A stretch of 64,000 nt of DNA from Shimia sp047124445 (GTDB lineage Bacteria; Pseudomonadota; Alphaproteobacteria; Rhodobacterales; Rhodobacteraceae), in the NCBI RefSeq assembly GCF_047124445.1, contig NZ_CP138921.1, positions 558,001-622,000 of the forward strand. The letters are read 5' to 3'. Within the stretch, counting starts at the first letter, position 1. Every line of letters starts with the position of its first letter. The translations under genes and the position numbers were made by a program. Below are positions 16,412-25,478 of the stretch, piece after piece. The notes beneath the pieces were generated by a model. That model saw only the letters and a list, made by a program, of their open reading frames with translations. It was not told where the DNA came from and did not search any database.

Positions 16412-18226
16412 ATGGCACGTATACCCCTTTTGCAGATGAGCGATATTTCCCTGACCTTTGGCGGGGATCCTGTGTTTGATCAGTTGAGCCTTGTGGTGCA
16501 ACCCGGAGATCGGGTCGCGCTGGTCGGGCGCAACGGCTCCGGCAAATCGACCTTGATGAAAGTGATGGCTGGTCTGGTTGAGCCAGACCGCGGCGACATC
16601 GTTGTGCCGCCGGGGGTAAGTGTGGGCTACATGGAGCAAGACCCTGATATGACAGGGTTTGCCACGCTTGGCGACTTTGCCTCTGCGGCTCTGGAACCGG
16701 GGGAGATGTATAAGGTTGAACGCGCGGGTGAGGGGCTGAAGTTTGATCCGGCGCGGGCGGTGGAAACCGCATCCGGTGGCGAACGGCGGCGGGCGGCTTT
16801 GGCACGGCTGATGGCGGAAGCGCCGGAGTTGATGCTGCTGGACGAGCCAACCAACCACCTGGACATTGAGGCGATTGCCTGGCTGGAAGACGAGTTGAAA
16901 GCAACACGCGCCGGCTATGTTTTGATCAGCCACGACCGGGCGTTTCTGCGGGCATTGACCCGTGCAACCCTTTGGATTGACAGGGGAATGGTGCGTCGTC
17001 AGGAAAAAGGTTTTGAGGATTTCGAGGCCTGGCGGGACAAGGTTTGGGACGAAGAGGACCTGCAACGCCACAAGATGGATCGCAAGATCAAGGCGGAGGC
17101 GCGGTGGGCCGTGGAAGGCATCAGTGCGCGGCGCAAGCGCAACCAGGGTCGTGTGCGGGCGTTGAAAGACCTGCGGGCTGAACGGGCGGCTATGATCAAG
17201 CGGCAAGGCTCGGCAGCGATGGAGCTGTCGGCGGGGCCGAAGTCTGGCAAAAAGGTGATTGACGCCAAAGGTTTGTCGAAATCCTACGATGGTAAGAGCA
17301 TTGTGCGCGACTTCTCTTTGACGGTGCAGCGCGGTGACCGTGTTGCCTTTGTTGGACCCAATGGCGTGGGAAAAACCACCTTGATCAAAATGCTGATGGG
17401 GGATGTGGAACCGGACACGGGATCGGTCACGCTGGGCACCAATTTATTGCCCGCCGTTTTCGATCAGGCGCGGGCCAAGCTGGACCCGGATATGACGCTT
17501 TGGGACAGCCTTACAGGTGACCCGGAGATGCGGGTGTCGGGTAAGGCTGATCAGGTGATGGTGCGGGGGAATCCCAAGCATGTCGTTGGATACCTTAAAG
17601 AATTCCTGTTTGATGATCGTCAGGCACGAGCGCCGGTTCGGTCTTTGTCCGGTGGTGAGAAGGCGCGGTTGTTGTTGGCGAAACTGATGGCCAAGGAGAG
17701 CAATCTTCTGGTCATGGACGAACCAACCAACGATCTGGATGTTGAGACCCTCGATCTTCTGCAAGAACTGTTAGATGACTATGATGGCACCGTACTGTTG
17801 GTGAGCCACGACCGGGACTTTCTCGATCGGGTGGCCACCACAACCATTGCCATGGAAGGCAATGGGCAGGCGGTGACCTATGCCGGGGGATGGTCTGATT
17901 ATCGGGCGCAGCGGCAAGAGGATGCGCCGAAAAAGGCAGATAAATCAAAACCCAAGGCTGAGAAAGTGAAGGCGGAGAAAGCCGCGCCTGCCTCCGGTTT
18001 GAGCTTCACCGAGAAGCACCGTTTGGAGGCATTGCCGGGGATCATGGAACGGCTTGAGGCGGAGATTGCCAAGCTGGAAGAGTTCATGGCGGATCCGGAG
18101 TTATTCACCAAGGAACCGGTGAAATTCCAGAAAGCCACTGAGGCTTTGGTGGAGCGTCAGACGGCGTTGCAGGACGCGGAGGAAGAGTGGCTGTTGCTGG
18201 AAGAAAAGGCCGAAAGCAACGGCTGA
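16412..18226 (+). CDS. ABC-F family ATPase (Uup-like)
   Basis: Cytosolic protein of 604 residues with two ABC ATPase domains and no membrane domain. Domain 1 has Walker A GRNGSGKS, signature SGGERRRAAL and Walker B LMLLDEPTNHLD. Domain 2 has GPNGVGKT, LSGGEKARLLL and LLVMDEPTNDLD. An interdomain linker (about residues 195-270) and a Lys/Glu-rich C-terminal coiled coil (about 510-604) match Uup, which binds DNA or ribosomes. ABC-F proteins act on translating ribosomes; Uup is linked to precise excision and ribosome function. Followed by a terminator-like hairpin. Confidence 0.92.
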   Translation: MARIPLLQMSDISLTFGGDPVFDQLSLVVQPGDRVALVGRNGSGKSTLMKVMAGLVEPDRGDIVVPPGVSVGYMEQDPDMTGFATLGDFASAALEPGEMYKVERAGEGLKFDPARAVETASGGERRRAALARLMAEAPELMLLDEPTNHLDIEAIAWLEDELKATRAGYVLISHDRAFLRALTRATLWIDRGMVRRQEKGFEDFEAWRDKVWDEEDLQRHKMDRKIKAEARWAVEGISARRKRNQGRVRALKDLRAERAAMIKRQGSAAMELSAGPKSGKKVIDAKGLSKSYDGKSIVRDFSLTVQRGDRVAFVGPNGVGKTTLIKMLMGDVEPDTGSVTLGTNLLPAVFDQARAKLDPDMTLWDSLTGDPEMRVSGKADQVMVRGNPKHVVGYLKEFLFDDRQARAPVRSLSGGEKARLLLAKLMAKESNLLVMDEPTNDLDVETLDLLQELLDDYDGTVLLVSHDRDFLDRVATTTIAMEGNGQAVTYAGGWSDYRAQRQEDAPKKADKSKPKAEKVKAEKAAPASGLSFTEKHRLEALPGIMERLEAEIAKLEEFMADPELFTKEPVKFQKATEALVERQTALQDAEEEWLLLEEKAESNG

Positions 18227-18231
18227 TATTG

Positions 18232-18267
18232 ACGTCGGTATCCTGTCGGTATTGCGACTGTTTCGCG
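18232..18267 (+). repeat. Dispersed 36-bp repeat, copy A
   Basis: 36-bp sequence matching 33419-33454 in the same orientation at 33 of 36 positions; the three differences are all C/T. Inside it, GTCGGTAT occurs twice with an 11-bp period. It lies 61 bp beyond the stop of the minus-strand LRR gene and 5 bp beyond the ABC-F stop. Confidence 0.75.
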
Positions 18268-18289
18268 ACTGTCCACGGTTTTTGAATAT

Positions 18290-18313
18290 GTTGCGGCGTC
18301 ACGGCGCCGCAAC
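18290..18313 (+). terminator. Hairpin between ABC-F and LRR genes
   Basis: Perfect 9-bp stem: GTTGCGGCG (18290-18298) and CGCCGCAAC (18305-18313), loop TCACGG. Only a weak T-rich tail (ATTTGGTTT) follows on the plus strand. It sits between two convergent genes and may end both transcripts. Confidence 0.6.
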
Positions 18314-18327
18314 ATTTGGTTTACCAA

Positions 18328-19836
18328 TCAGGCGTCGGCGTGCGTCGCAGGCATGGCGGCCTGATCCTGCAAAAGCACCACCACGCGGTTCGCCATCAGA
18401 TGCCGGTTGTGATCGTAATCCCGCCCGTTGGAGCAGGCGGCCAAAGCCTCCAGCTCGTGCATCTTATGCAACGCGGGCGTGTCGTTGAGTGCGAGCGTGC
18501 AATAGGGGCTGGGTTTGGTGAACTTCGGCAAGGTGAGCAGGACCGAGAGGTCGGCAACCTGGCTGCCGGAGATGTCGAGCTGTTCCAGATAGGGCAACGA
18601 GCGCAGGGGATAGAGGTCGTTAACCGCGGTGCCGATACAACTCAGGCTCTTCAGCGCTCGGCAGCGTTGCAGGCCATTGAGGGAGGCCAGGCCGGTGCCG
18701 GAGAGGCTGAGGGTTTGCAGGTTGGGCAGTTCAGGCCAAGGGGCGCGCATCGGGTGGTCCGCTGCGTCGTCCAAGCTGAGATGCAGCGTGCGCAGCGTGT
18801 CGCAGTATTCCAGCGGGCCAAGATCCAGATCGGGATCAGCGGTTTGCAGCAGGAGGTAGGCAAGCTTGTTCAGCGAGGCGACCGGCGCGACGTCACAATG
18901 GGACACTGAACTAAGCGATAGGTGGTTCAGCTCCGATAGCGGCGTGACAAAGCCGAGGTCGGTGATCTGGCCAAGAGACTGGATGGTCAAGTTTTCCAGG
19001 CTGGTGGCTTGAGACAGCGCGTCAAATCGCGTGGCGGGGGTGTTCCAGAGTGACAGGGTTGTGAGCGCCGGCAGTGTGCTCAGCGCGGACAGATCGGTGG
19101 TGTCCGCGCCAAAGAGGTCCAGCGTTTCCAGCGGCTGCAGGTTGGCGAGGGGGGCGATGTCGACCTTGCCGTCACAGCGCAGGGACAGCGTGGTGAGAGC
19201 GGTGGCCTGTGCCAGCGGAGACAGCGATTGACCTTTGGCGATGCGGGTTTTGAGGTCTGTCAGCTTTGGGCTTTGGGTCAGCGCGGGGAGCGTGTCACAA
19301 AGGGCCAGCAGGTCGGCCTGCTCCAGACTGGGCATGGACCCGAGGTGCACCGGCTTTCCGGGATGGGAAATTTTGAGCCGCTGCAAGTTTGGCAAGTCGG
19401 GCAGGGTCACATCGATGTCAGACGGCAGTGACAATTTGAGCTCTGTCAGGGCTGGCAGGTCCGTCAACGGCGACAGATCCGTGACCGGCGAGGCGGTGAT
19501 TTCCAGCGCTTCCAAGTTGGGCAGGCCGCGCAGCGCAGCGATATTGGTGATGGGGGTGTGGCGGATGCAGAGTTTGCGCAGGTGGGGCGAAAGCTCGGAA
19601 ATTTCCGGCAGTAAGCGGCCGTTGTCACCGGAAATAACCATCTGACGGGCGCGGGCTTCTTTGTGGCGCTCAAGGCTCCAGAAGAAGAAGGCGGCGGGAT
19701 CTGCCGGGGTGCCGGTTGGGGTTGGGCCGGCTTTGCGACGGGCCCGCACTTGCGGACGCATGCGTTGTTTGAGGCTCTGTTTGGCCACGGTGAGGAAGGA
19801 TTGGATTTTTAAACTGGTCAGCACGTGAAAACTCAT
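18328..19836 (-). CDS. Leucine-rich repeat protein
   Basis: Protein of 502 residues with at least a dozen LRRs of about 21-24 residues between residues 75 and 450. The pattern is LxxLxLxxTxxxDLxxLxxLPxL (for example LPNLEALEITASPVTDLSPL and LPALTTLSLWNTPATRFDAL), closest to the internalin/SDS22-like short repeat class. The N-terminal 60 residues are basic and Pro-rich (SLKQRMRPQVRARRKAG). I see no signal peptide or membrane helix, so it is probably cytosolic. Such repeats bind proteins. No kinase, ligase or toxin domain is attached. It stands alone; the ATG at 19836 follows a weak ribosome site. Confidence 0.82.
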   Translation of the reverse strand: MSFHVLTSLKIQSFLTVAKQSLKQRMRPQVRARRKAGPTPTGTPADPAAFFFWSLERHKEARARQMVISGDNGRLLPEISELSPHLRKLCIRHTPITNIAALRGLPNLEALEITASPVTDLSPLTDLPALTELKLSLPSDIDVTLPDLPNLQRLKISHPGKPVHLGSMPSLEQADLLALCDTLPALTQSPKLTDLKTRIAKGQSLSPLAQATALTTLSLRCDGKVDIAPLANLQPLETLDLFGADTTDLSALSTLPALTTLSLWNTPATRFDALSQATSLENLTIQSLGQITDLGFVTPLSELNHLSLSSVSHCDVAPVASLNKLAYLLLQTADPDLDLGPLEYCDTLRTLHLSLDDAADHPMRAPWPELPNLQTLSLSGTGLASLNGLQRCRALKSLSCIGTAVNDLYPLRSLPYLEQLDISGSQVADLSVLLTLPKFTKPSPYCTLALNDTPALHKMHELEALAACSNGRDYDHNRHLMANRVVVLLQDQAAMPATHADA

Positions 19837-20014
19837 CAACGGCGCCTGAGAGTGGGATGGCGCGGGGGAAAAAAGAAGTCAGGAGCGTTAGTGGAGGTTC
19901 AGTCTACTGCGGAACCGCCTTCGGACAACTCACTTTTTGGTAAATTTGGGTGGTTTTTTGGGGCAGGTGTTCTGTCCCAAAGGCGTAACGCTCTGCACCT
20001 CCGTATAAAACAAG

Positions 20015-20046
20015 GACGCCCGCCTGTTGCGAGACAGGCGAGCGTC
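20015..20046 (-). terminator. Hairpin between LRR and MFS genes
   Basis: Stem with one mismatch: GACGC-C-CGCCTGT (20015-20027) against ACAGGCG-A-GCGTC (20034-20046), loop TGCGAG. On the minus strand it follows the MFS stop by about 30 bp and is followed by a T-rich stretch, so it probably terminates that gene. Confidence 0.6.
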
Positions 20047-20077
20047 GTGAATTTTTGAGTTTTTGGCTGCGCAGGTT

Positions 20078-21256
20078 TTAGGCAGGCGCTGGCTTTGGCA
20101 GGTCCGGGGTGGGCGTCAAATGACGCGCCATCACAAAGCTGAGGCACAGACCGGGCAGGAGCGCGGCCAAAGCCATGGCGATGCCAAAGTGGTCGGCAAG
20201 CAGGCCAATGACGGGCGGGGCCACCACATTGGTGCCCACAGCCATGATCGACAGGAAGGCGATGTTGTCCGCGTCGTGCTCATCTTCCAGCGCCGCTGCC
20301 GCGGACACCGCCAGCGGAAAGCCCACCGACAGGCCGAGGCCAATGCAGGCAAAACCGACAAAGGCCACCATTGGCGGGAAGGGCGCGACCAAGATGAGCA
20401 GGCCGACAATGGCGAGGCCGACGTTCATGCGGGCAAGGTTGGTGCTGCCCATACGGACCTTCAGGAAATCGCCTATGAAGCGGCCAAAGGCGACAAAGGC
20501 GGAGAACACGGTGATGGCGAGGCCTGCGGTGCTGCTGCCTTCGGGCAGGCGTTCGGCCATATAGACCGCGCCCCAGTTGGCCATCGCGCCTTCGGACATG
20601 GTGACGGAGACCACAAAGAGCACAATCAGGAACAGGGTGGTCGGGTAGTCCCGCAGCTTGCGGCGTTTGGTTTTGGTCGGGGCGTCGGCGGATTGTGGGC
20701 GCAGGTTGGGCAGCGGGCGCGCCAGCCACAGTGCCAAGAGCGTCGTGGAGCCTGCCAGAGCAAACATGGTAAGCGCCGGAGACAGGAATTCGGTGGGCAT
20801 GGAGGCCAGGAAGGAGGCAGCGGTCATGCCAAGCGCCCAGAAGCCGTGGCAGCGGTTCATCACGGATTTCTTCGCCGCTTTCTCAAACTGGCCTGCATAG
20901 ACGTTGAGCGCCACGTTCAAGAAAGTGACGGTGGCGCCAAAGACCAGCAGCGCCAGAAACAGCGTGATGTGATCCACGGCAAACAGCGGCAGAACCACGG
21001 TGACGGCCTGGACCGGGAAGAAGGCGAGGAACACCTTGGGCGCGCCATGCCGGGCAACGATCTTGGCAGCGAACTTGGAGAAGAACACAAAGGCCATCGG
21101 CAGGCCTAGCAGCGACAGCGCGAGCTGGGCGTTGGTGAGGTCCAGTTTGGTTTGCACAAAGGGGATCTGTGGCAGCCAGCTTCCGAGCGCGAAAGGATGC
21201 AGGAAAAACAGCGCCATAATGAGGCGCACGGTCCCCGGGGACAGTGTGGGTGTCAT
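20078..21256 (-). CDS. MFS transporter (YbjJ/fucose-permease-like)
   Basis: Inner-membrane protein of 392 residues with about twelve hydrophobic helices in two halves. The MNRCHGFWALGMTAASFLASM segment and the FAAKIVARHGAPKVFLAF loop between helices 2 and 3 resemble the FHS/YbjJ branch of the major facilitator superfamily. The central cytoplasmic loop (RPQSADAPTKTKRRKLRDY) is basic. Substrate unknown. It stands alone, with a 244-bp upstream region (21257-21500) holding an AT-rich stretch near 21330-21400 but no evident gene. Confidence 0.82.
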   Translation of the reverse strand: MTPTLSPGTVRLIMALFFLHPFALGSWLPQIPFVQTKLDLTNAQLALSLLGLPMAFVFFSKFAAKIVARHGAPKVFLAFFPVQAVTVVLPLFAVDHITLFLALLVFGATVTFLNVALNVYAGQFEKAAKKSVMNRCHGFWALGMTAASFLASMPTEFLSPALTMFALAGSTTLLALWLARPLPNLRPQSADAPTKTKRRKLRDYPTTLFLIVLFVVSVTMSEGAMANWGAVYMAERLPEGSSTAGLAITVFSAFVAFGRFIGDFLKVRMGSTNLARMNVGLAIVGLLILVAPFPPMVAFVGFACIGLGLSVGFPLAVSAAAALEDEHDADNIAFLSIMAVGTNVVAPPVIGLLADHFGIAMALAALLPGLCLSFVMARHLTPTPDLPKPAPA

Positions 21257-21500
21257 GAGAATAGGTCCTGTTGGCGGATATGGCGCCAGCTAGACCCAAA
21301 GTTGCGCAGGGAACAAGGTATCTGCGTGTATTTTTCTGTGAAAAACAGCTTAAAGATGTTTTGGGGTGAATTGTGCTCTACCCTGTCAGAAAATTGGTTG
21401 GGTTTTTTGAGGGCAATTCTTGCGGCCCCACCCAAAGAGCGGGCAGATTCGGGGGGATTGCTGCGGCGCTGGCCGGGCACGGCTTGGTCACTGGCTGGGT

Positions 21501-22265
21501 TTAGCCGCTGGTCGGAAAGATCTTTCTGAAGTTACTGTCAAAATAGTCCCAGGTGTAGACCGCTTTGTTGCCCGCATAACCCTCGTAGTAGGATTTGCCG
21601 GTCGCGGTGGGCAGGCCCGCCCAGATCTTTGCGAGATTGAGCATGAAGGTCGCGCGCGACATCTCGGCGGATTGGAAATCGCTGAGCCCGGCCTCTTCCA
21701 GCAACTGGTGGGCCAGTTGGTCTTGGATTTCCGGGCTGAACAGCTTGTCGTGTGGCACGTCCTGATGGCGCACGAGGCGGCGTAGGGTGGCGGGGATGAA
21801 CTGATAGCGGCCAATCGCATGGGGCTGTCCCGGGGTGTTGTCGATCCACTGATAGATCTCGGCGATGGTCATTTTGGTGGGCGGGGCGGACGGCTTGATC
21901 CGGGCGCCATATTGCACGGCGTCATAGCCAGCCTTGCCCGCTTCCGCGCCTGCAATCAGGGTCATCAACTGCTTGGCCGCAGTCGGCAGAACCTGCCTCA
22001 ACACCGGCGCAAAGAGACCGCCGGTGGCACGGCCGCGGAACAGGCTGGCCGCGCCGGGGCGCAAGGCCAGTGCGCCGCGGCTGGTATCGGCGTCCGTCGG
22101 TTGCGCGAGGGCAGGCTGTTGTGGGGTGCGGGACGGCGTGTCGTTGAAAGAGGCGCGCTGCGCAAAGAAACCGTTCTGGATCAGGGAGACGCTATTGGCC
22201 TGCGCTTGGGTCGCCATGAGGCTGACGGTGAGAAGCGTTAGACGCAAAGAGGAGGCAATCGACAT
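21501..22265 (-). CDS. Secreted lysozyme/GH104-like protein
   Basis: Protein of 254 residues with a signal peptide (MSIASSLRLTLLTVSLMATQAQA) and a C-terminal lysozyme-like domain at about residues 105-250. The block TLIAGAEAGKAGYDAVQYG carries a candidate catalytic Glu, and HAIGRYQFIPATLRRLV resembles the GRYQF motif of GH104/phage-endolysin lytic transglycosylases. A peptidoglycan-cleaving role in the periplasm is likely but not proven. The ATG at 22265 starts a proper signal peptide; a GTG 33 bp upstream is an alternative. It is divergent from the sulfatase. Confidence 0.7.
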   Translation of the reverse strand: MSIASSLRLTLLTVSLMATQAQANSVSLIQNGFFAQRASFNDTPSRTPQQPALAQPTDADTSRGALALRPGAASLFRGRATGGLFAPVLRQVLPTAAKQLMTLIAGAEAGKAGYDAVQYGARIKPSAPPTKMTIAEIYQWIDNTPGQPHAIGRYQFIPATLRRLVRHQDVPHDKLFSPEIQDQLAHQLLEEAGLSDFQSAEMSRATFMLNLAKIWAGLPTATGKSYYEGYAGNKAVYTWDYFDSNFRKIFPTSG

Positions 22266-22575
22266 AGGAACCGGCTTTCTGCTGGCGAGGTGTTTCACGC
22301 GGACTATGCAGAAAGAGGCTTGATAAAGCGTTTACTGGGGGAGGGATTGGGGATGGGGAGCGCGGGCTGTGATGCGGGACTGAGGCTCGAGGGAAGGAAT
22401 TGGAGGCGGCGGTGTTGATGTCGGCTCCACAAGACCACTGTAGATTTCAGGAAGTGTAGCGATGGTTTCACATCGTGGAAGTGCTCAGTGCGCAATCGCA
22501 TTGTGTCCGGCTTTTTGGAATACGGGGAGCGTTGCGGGCATACGGCTCGCATTCAGTAACCATTTCACAGGGAAT
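22266..22575. other. 310-bp divergent intergenic region
   Basis: Lies between the divergent starts of the lysozyme-like gene and the sulfatase and must hold both promoters. An open frame covers 22462-22575 ahead of the sulfatase, but it lacks signal-peptide character and a ribosome site. I see no clear repeat or operator. Confidence 0.5.
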
Positions 22576-24321
22576 ATGATGATTTTCCATAACCTTTCTA
22601 AGGTGTTAGTTGGCGTCTGTCTGGCGGCTGTTGCGGCCAATTCAGCGTGGGCCGAGGACTCCCGTCCCAACATCCTCATTCTTATTGCGGATGATATGGG
22701 CTTCTCCGATGTCGGGGCGTTTGGCAGTGAGATCGACACTCCGACCATCGACCGCTTGGCGGCAGAGGGCATGACTTTCACCAATTACCACGTGGGCGCA
22801 TCATGCTCGCCAACACGGACTATGTTGATCAGCGGGGTGGACAATCATCTTGCTGGTCTTGGCAATATGCTGGAAATTCAGGCTGACAATCAATTTGATC
22901 AACCGGGCTATGAGGGGCACCTCAATGACAAGGTTGTGGCTTTGCCGCGCCTTTTGAAGGACGCAGGCTATCACACCTATATGACAGGCAAGTGGCATCT
23001 CGGGCATGAGCCTGGAACACTCGCCTACGATCGCGGCTTTGATAAGAGTTTCATGCTTGCGGAAAGTGGTGCTGACAATTGGGTAGAGCAACCTTACGCG
23101 CCGTTTTATGAGCGTGTGCATTATTATCAGGACGATAAGCTCACCAGTTTGCCCACAGAAGACTACTACTCTTCTGACTTTTGGACCCAAACGATGATCG
23201 ATTACATCGATAGCAATATCGATGATGGGAAACCTTTCCTAGCTTGGTTGGGCTATCAGGCGGTGCATTACCCGCATCAGGCGCCCAAGGCGTTTATCGA
23301 CAAATACGATGGTGTGTATGACGAGGGGTTTGAAGCGCTGCGCGCATCCCGTCTGGAACGTCAGAAAGAAATGGGGCTGGTGTCCCCTGAAATCGAATTG
23401 GACGGTGATCTTCTGAAAACAAGCTATGAGCCGTGGCAGATGCCGGATTGGGACTCGTTTTCTGACGAAGAAAAGGCGTTCCGGTCCCGTCAAATGCAGA
23501 CATACGCTGGCATGCTCGACAATATGGATGGCAACATTGGCAAGCTGTTGACCTATCTGGAAGAAAAAGGTGAGCTGGACAACACGCTGGTGATTTTCCA
23601 GTCCGACAATGGACCAGATCCCAACCAGTTGCCCCTGAGCGAGGCCTACCATGATTGGTACAAAGCCAACTACGACAAAGTCTATATGGAAGATTTCAAC
23701 GGCGATTTCTCGGATATGGGCCAAAAAGGCGTTTATGCCGACTATGGCCCTGGTTGGGCTGCGGCTGCGGCCACTCCGGGCAGCTATTTTAAGACCTTCT
23801 CCACTGAGGGTGGCTTGCGTGTGCCTTTGATTGTCCGCTTCCCGGGCGTTGTTGAGGCTGGCAGCCGAGTCGAAAAGTTTGCCTACGTGCGTGATGTCCT
23901 ACCCACCATTCTGGAGGTGGCCGGCGTTGAAACCCCCGGTCCGGTATACGATGGGCGCGAGATCTATTCTCCAGACGGAATTTCGATGTTGCCGGTTCTG
24001 AAGGGCGAAGTTGAAACCGTGCGCACCGAAGAGCATCCGGTGGGGTATGAGTTGGCCGGGTCGTCTGCCGTTTTCAAAGGCCGTTACAAGCTGATGCAGA
24101 ACCTGCCGCCCAAAGGGGACGGCTCCTGGGAGCTGTTTGACATTGATACCGACCCGTCGGAGTTGAACAACCTTGCGTCGGAGATGCCGGAGTTGGTTGA
24201 AGAAATGACGGCGTTTTATGAGCAATGGGCAAAGGACGTTAATCTCGTGCCGGTGCCGGAGGGGTACAACCCGCTGGAACAAACCGTCATCAACGCCAAA
24301 CGTAACGCTGGCAAACACTGA
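22576..24321 (+). CDS. Secreted type I sulfatase (arylsulfatase-like)
   Basis: Sulfatase of 581 residues that hydrolyses sulfate esters. A signal peptide (VLVGVCLAAVAANSAWA) directs export. The metal-binding NILILIADDMGFSD is followed by the modification motif CSPTR (Cys77), the site where Cys becomes formylglycine, and by TGKWHLGH. DNGPDPNQ near residue 340 adds further metal ligands. The ATG at 22576 has the ribosome site CAGGGA and starts the signal peptide. No formylglycine-generating enzyme or sulfate-sugar operon is adjacent. The substrate is unknown. An aryl or small-alkyl sulfatase is as likely as a polysaccharide one. Confidence 0.9.
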   Translation: MMIFHNLSKVLVGVCLAAVAANSAWAEDSRPNILILIADDMGFSDVGAFGSEIDTPTIDRLAAEGMTFTNYHVGASCSPTRTMLISGVDNHLAGLGNMLEIQADNQFDQPGYEGHLNDKVVALPRLLKDAGYHTYMTGKWHLGHEPGTLAYDRGFDKSFMLAESGADNWVEQPYAPFYERVHYYQDDKLTSLPTEDYYSSDFWTQTMIDYIDSNIDDGKPFLAWLGYQAVHYPHQAPKAFIDKYDGVYDEGFEALRASRLERQKEMGLVSPEIELDGDLLKTSYEPWQMPDWDSFSDEEKAFRSRQMQTYAGMLDNMDGNIGKLLTYLEEKGELDNTLVIFQSDNGPDPNQLPLSEAYHDWYKANYDKVYMEDFNGDFSDMGQKGVYADYGPGWAAAAATPGSYFKTFSTEGGLRVPLIVRFPGVVEAGSRVEKFAYVRDVLPTILEVAGVETPGPVYDGREIYSPDGISMLPVLKGEVETVRTEEHPVGYELAGSSAVFKGRYKLMQNLPPKGDGSWELFDIDTDPSELNNLASEMPELVEEMTAFYEQWAKDVNLVPVPEGYNPLEQTVINAKRNAGKH

Positions 24322-24347
24322 TTTGTTTCAGAAAATCTGAGTTTGGG

Positions 24348-24376
24348 GTGCCGCCTTTTAGGCGGCACCTTTTTTT
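24348..24376 (+). terminator. Intrinsic terminator of the sulfatase gene
   Basis: Perfect 10-bp stem GGTGCCGCCT (24348-24357) and AGGCGGCACC (24360-24369) with a two-base loop, widened in practice, then seven T's. Classic rho-independent form. Confidence 0.9.
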
Positions 24377-24406
24377 GGTGTCAGACAATCCAAAGGGTCG
24401 AAATAA

Positions 24407-24434
24407 AAAGCCCCGACACAACCGTCGGGGCTTT
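24407..24434 (-). terminator. Intrinsic terminator of prs
   Basis: Perfect 11-bp stem AAAGCCCCGAC (24407-24417) and GTCGGGGCTTT (24424-24434), loop ACAACC. The A-rich left flank gives a T-run on the minus strand, 28 bp beyond the prs stop. Confidence 0.88.
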
Positions 24435-24461
24435 CTAAATCTCTCAAGTGATCCGCTCAGA

Positions 24462-25478
24462 TCAGGCTTTGAACAGGCCTTCGTAGGCAGGTTCCAGCGT
24501 CTCGGTTTCAAACAGCGAGCTCACGGACGTGCCGTTGGCGGTGTTCAGGATCGCCTGGGCAAACATCGGGGCGGTGGGCACGATGCGGATGTTGCTGGCG
24601 CCTTTCACAGCCTCGGTCGGCTCGATGCTGTCGGTGATGACCAGCGACTTCATCACCGAGTTGGTGATGCGCTCAATCGCCGGGCCGGACAGAACGCCGT
24701 GGGAGATGTAGCTGTGCACCTCGGTGGCGCCGTGCTCGATCAGGACTTCGGCGGCTTTGCAGAGCGTGCCGGCGGTGTCGCAGATGTCGTCCACGATGAT
24801 ACATTTTTTGCCTTTGACGTCGCCGATCACGGTCATCTCGGCAATCTCGCCCGGCTTCTCGCGGCGTTTGTCCACGATGGCCAGTGGCGCGTTGATGCGT
24901 TTTGCCAGCTCGCGCGCGCGGGCCACGCCGCCCACGTCCGGGGAGATGATCATCACGTCCTCAAGCTGGCCTTTGAACTGCGCCATGATGTCGAGCGCAA
25001 ACACTGGCGAGGCGTAGAGGTTGTCGACCGGAATGTCGAAGAAGCCCTGAATTTGTGCGGCGTGCAGATCCATGGTGAGGATGCGCTCGATGCCAGCCTC
25101 AACCATCATGTTGGCGACCAGCTTCGCAGTAATGGGTGTGCGGGCCTTGGTGCGGCGGTCCTGACGGGCATAGCCGAAGTAGGGGATCACAGCGGTGATG
25201 CGGCTGGCGGAGGAGCGGCGCAGGGCGTCGGCCATGACCAGCAGTTCCATCAGGTTGTCGTTCGCCGGGTTGGAGGTCGACTGGATGATGAACATGTCTT
25301 CGCCGCGCACGTTGTCGTACACTTCGACAAAGATTTCGGCGTCGTTGAAGCGCTCTACACGGGCGTCGATCAGATTGACGTTGCTGCCCCGGTGCATCGA
25401 CATCCGCCGCGCGATGGCGCTGGCAAGCGGTTTGTTGGCGTTGCCAGTGATCAGTTTGGGTTCAAGAATGGTGGCCAT
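24462..25478 (-). CDS. prs: Ribose-phosphate pyrophosphokinase
   Basis: PRPP synthetase of 338 residues; makes 5-phosphoribosyl-1-pyrophosphate for purine, pyrimidine, His and Trp synthesis. Motifs are DNVRGEDMFIIQSTSNPAND, YFGYARQDRRTKARTPI, the catalytic-loop region near PDVGGVARARELAK, and the PRPP-binding CIIVDDICDTAGTL. Length is slightly above the 310-320 usual because of an N-terminal addition and a C-terminal tail. It stands alone with its own terminator. Confidence 0.97.
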   Translation of the reverse strand: MATILEPKLITGNANKPLASAIARRMSMHRGSNVNLIDARVERFNDAEIFVEVYDNVRGEDMFIIQSTSNPANDNLMELLVMADALRRSSASRITAVIPYFGYARQDRRTKARTPITAKLVANMMVEAGIERILTMDLHAAQIQGFFDIPVDNLYASPVFALDIMAQFKGQLEDVMIISPDVGGVARARELAKRINAPLAIVDKRREKPGEIAEMTVIGDVKGKKCIIVDDICDTAGTLCKAAEVLIEHGATEVHSYISHGVLSGPAIERITNSVMKSLVITDSIEPTEAVKGASNIRIVPTAPMFAQAILNTANGTSVSSLFETETLEPAYEGLFKA

